From Acidobacteriota bacterium (lineage in GTDB: Bacteria > Acidobacteriota > Vicinamibacteria > Fen-336), in contig WYBL01000145.1 of the NCBI GenBank assembly GCA_011526565.1, positions 26,075 through 90,074 on the forward strand: 64,000 nt of DNA, given 5' to 3'. Made by a program: the position numbers and the translations under genes. The notes under the pieces were generated by a model. It saw nothing but the letters and a program-made list of their open reading frames with translations, did no database searches and was not told the DNA's origin. How positions within the stretch are numbered: position 1 is the stretch's first letter; each line of letters starts with the position of its first letter. Shown here in pieces: positions 63,885 through 64,000 of this stretch.

Positions 63885-64000
63885 ATGTCGAAGGAGAAGT
63901 TCGAGCGCAACAAGCCGCACGTGAACATCGGGACCATCGGTCACGTGGATCACGGGAAGACGTCGCTGACGGCGGCGATCACCAAGATCCTGGCGATGGG
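63885..64000 (+). CDS. tuf: Elongation factor Tu (5' part only)
   Basis: The first 38 or so residues are visible: [21 protein letters not shown] then [14 protein letters not shown], the P-loop (GHVDHGKT) of EF-Tu. EF-Tu brings aminoacyl-tRNA to the ribosome. A Shine-Dalgarno (AGAGGG) precedes ATG 63885. The rest lies beyond the window. The tRNA Thr-Tyr-Gly-Thr-tuf order equals thrU-tyrU-glyT-thrT-tufB of E. coli. Confidence 0.97.
   Translation, partial: MSKEKFERNKPHVNIGTIGHVDHGKTSLTAAITKILAM

Overview
The window is a 64 kb chromosomal segment of very high GC content (roughly 70 percent or more), gene-dense, with most neighbouring genes overlapping by 1-20 bases (GTGA/ATGA type stop-start overlaps). 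It suggests a Gram-negative member of the Acidobacteriota: there is a large MacB/FtsX-type orphan permease of the kind expanded in that phylum (11226-13682), an O-antigen ligase and heptose kinase (outer membrane, LPS), a LolB-like lipoprotein, and both SpoVG and an S6-S18-L9-DnaB cluster. The phylum is an inference; no rRNA gene is present.

Layout: 1-1962 holds two divergent toxin-antitoxin-like units (AbiEii-type nucleotidyltransferase pair; RHH/MazF pair followed by a frameshifted lipoprotein gene). 2160-11204 is a respiratory complex I operon nuoA-nuoEF(fused)-HJKLMN, lacking nuoB, C, D, G and I. 11226-15968 (minus) holds selA, an M23 peptidase and the permease; selA implies selenocysteine use. 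16026-19484 (plus) holds three little-known genes and purH. 19519-35600 (minus) is a long run: a Trm112-like gene, O-antigen ligase, heptose kinase and an FAD reductase, then an 11-gene cluster built around a TolQ/ExbB-type proton channel, two TolR/ExbD-like membrane-anchored von Willebrand A proteins, an Hsp70-like protein, an FHA-PEGA-pseudo-FGE protein, lipoproteins and a beta-propeller. This cluster is the best candidate for an undescribed system in the window: it looks like a proton-driven envelope motor whose stator rods end in vWA domains.

35784-44717 (plus) is housekeeping: TPR protein, lolB-like, ispE, spoVG, tRNA-Gln, prs, rplY, pth (apparently with a CTG start), rpsF, rpsR, a DUF2232 membrane protein and rplI. 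Between rplI and dnaB sits an accessory island (44764-47685): Phd/PIN toxin-antitoxin, Zeta-like kinase with a small partner, and an HNH nuclease of lower GC. The Zeta-HNH part is flanked on both sides by related arrays of GC-rich hairpins joined by a CGGGCGGGG linker, sharing a 39-base identical block. 48089-63271 (plus) continues with dnaB, alr, radA, a PIN/TRAM protein, dacB, a B3/B4-domain protein, a UvrD helicase-nuclease fusion, a DUF3052 protein, a hydroxyisobutyrate-dehydrogenase-like enzyme, an RmuC-like protein, ispD, ispF and an RlmB-like methyltransferase with a long basic tail. The window ends in the classical tRNA Thr-Tyr-Gly-Thr cluster leading into tuf, which is cut by the window edge.

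Several genes (Zeta-like, dnaB, selA, the PIN/TRAM gene, the Trm112-like gene) have a -10-like hexamer only 6-12 bases before the start codon and no clear Shine-Dalgarno, which suggests leaderless or very short-leader transcripts. Long antisense frames over most genes are GC-driven shadows and are not listed.
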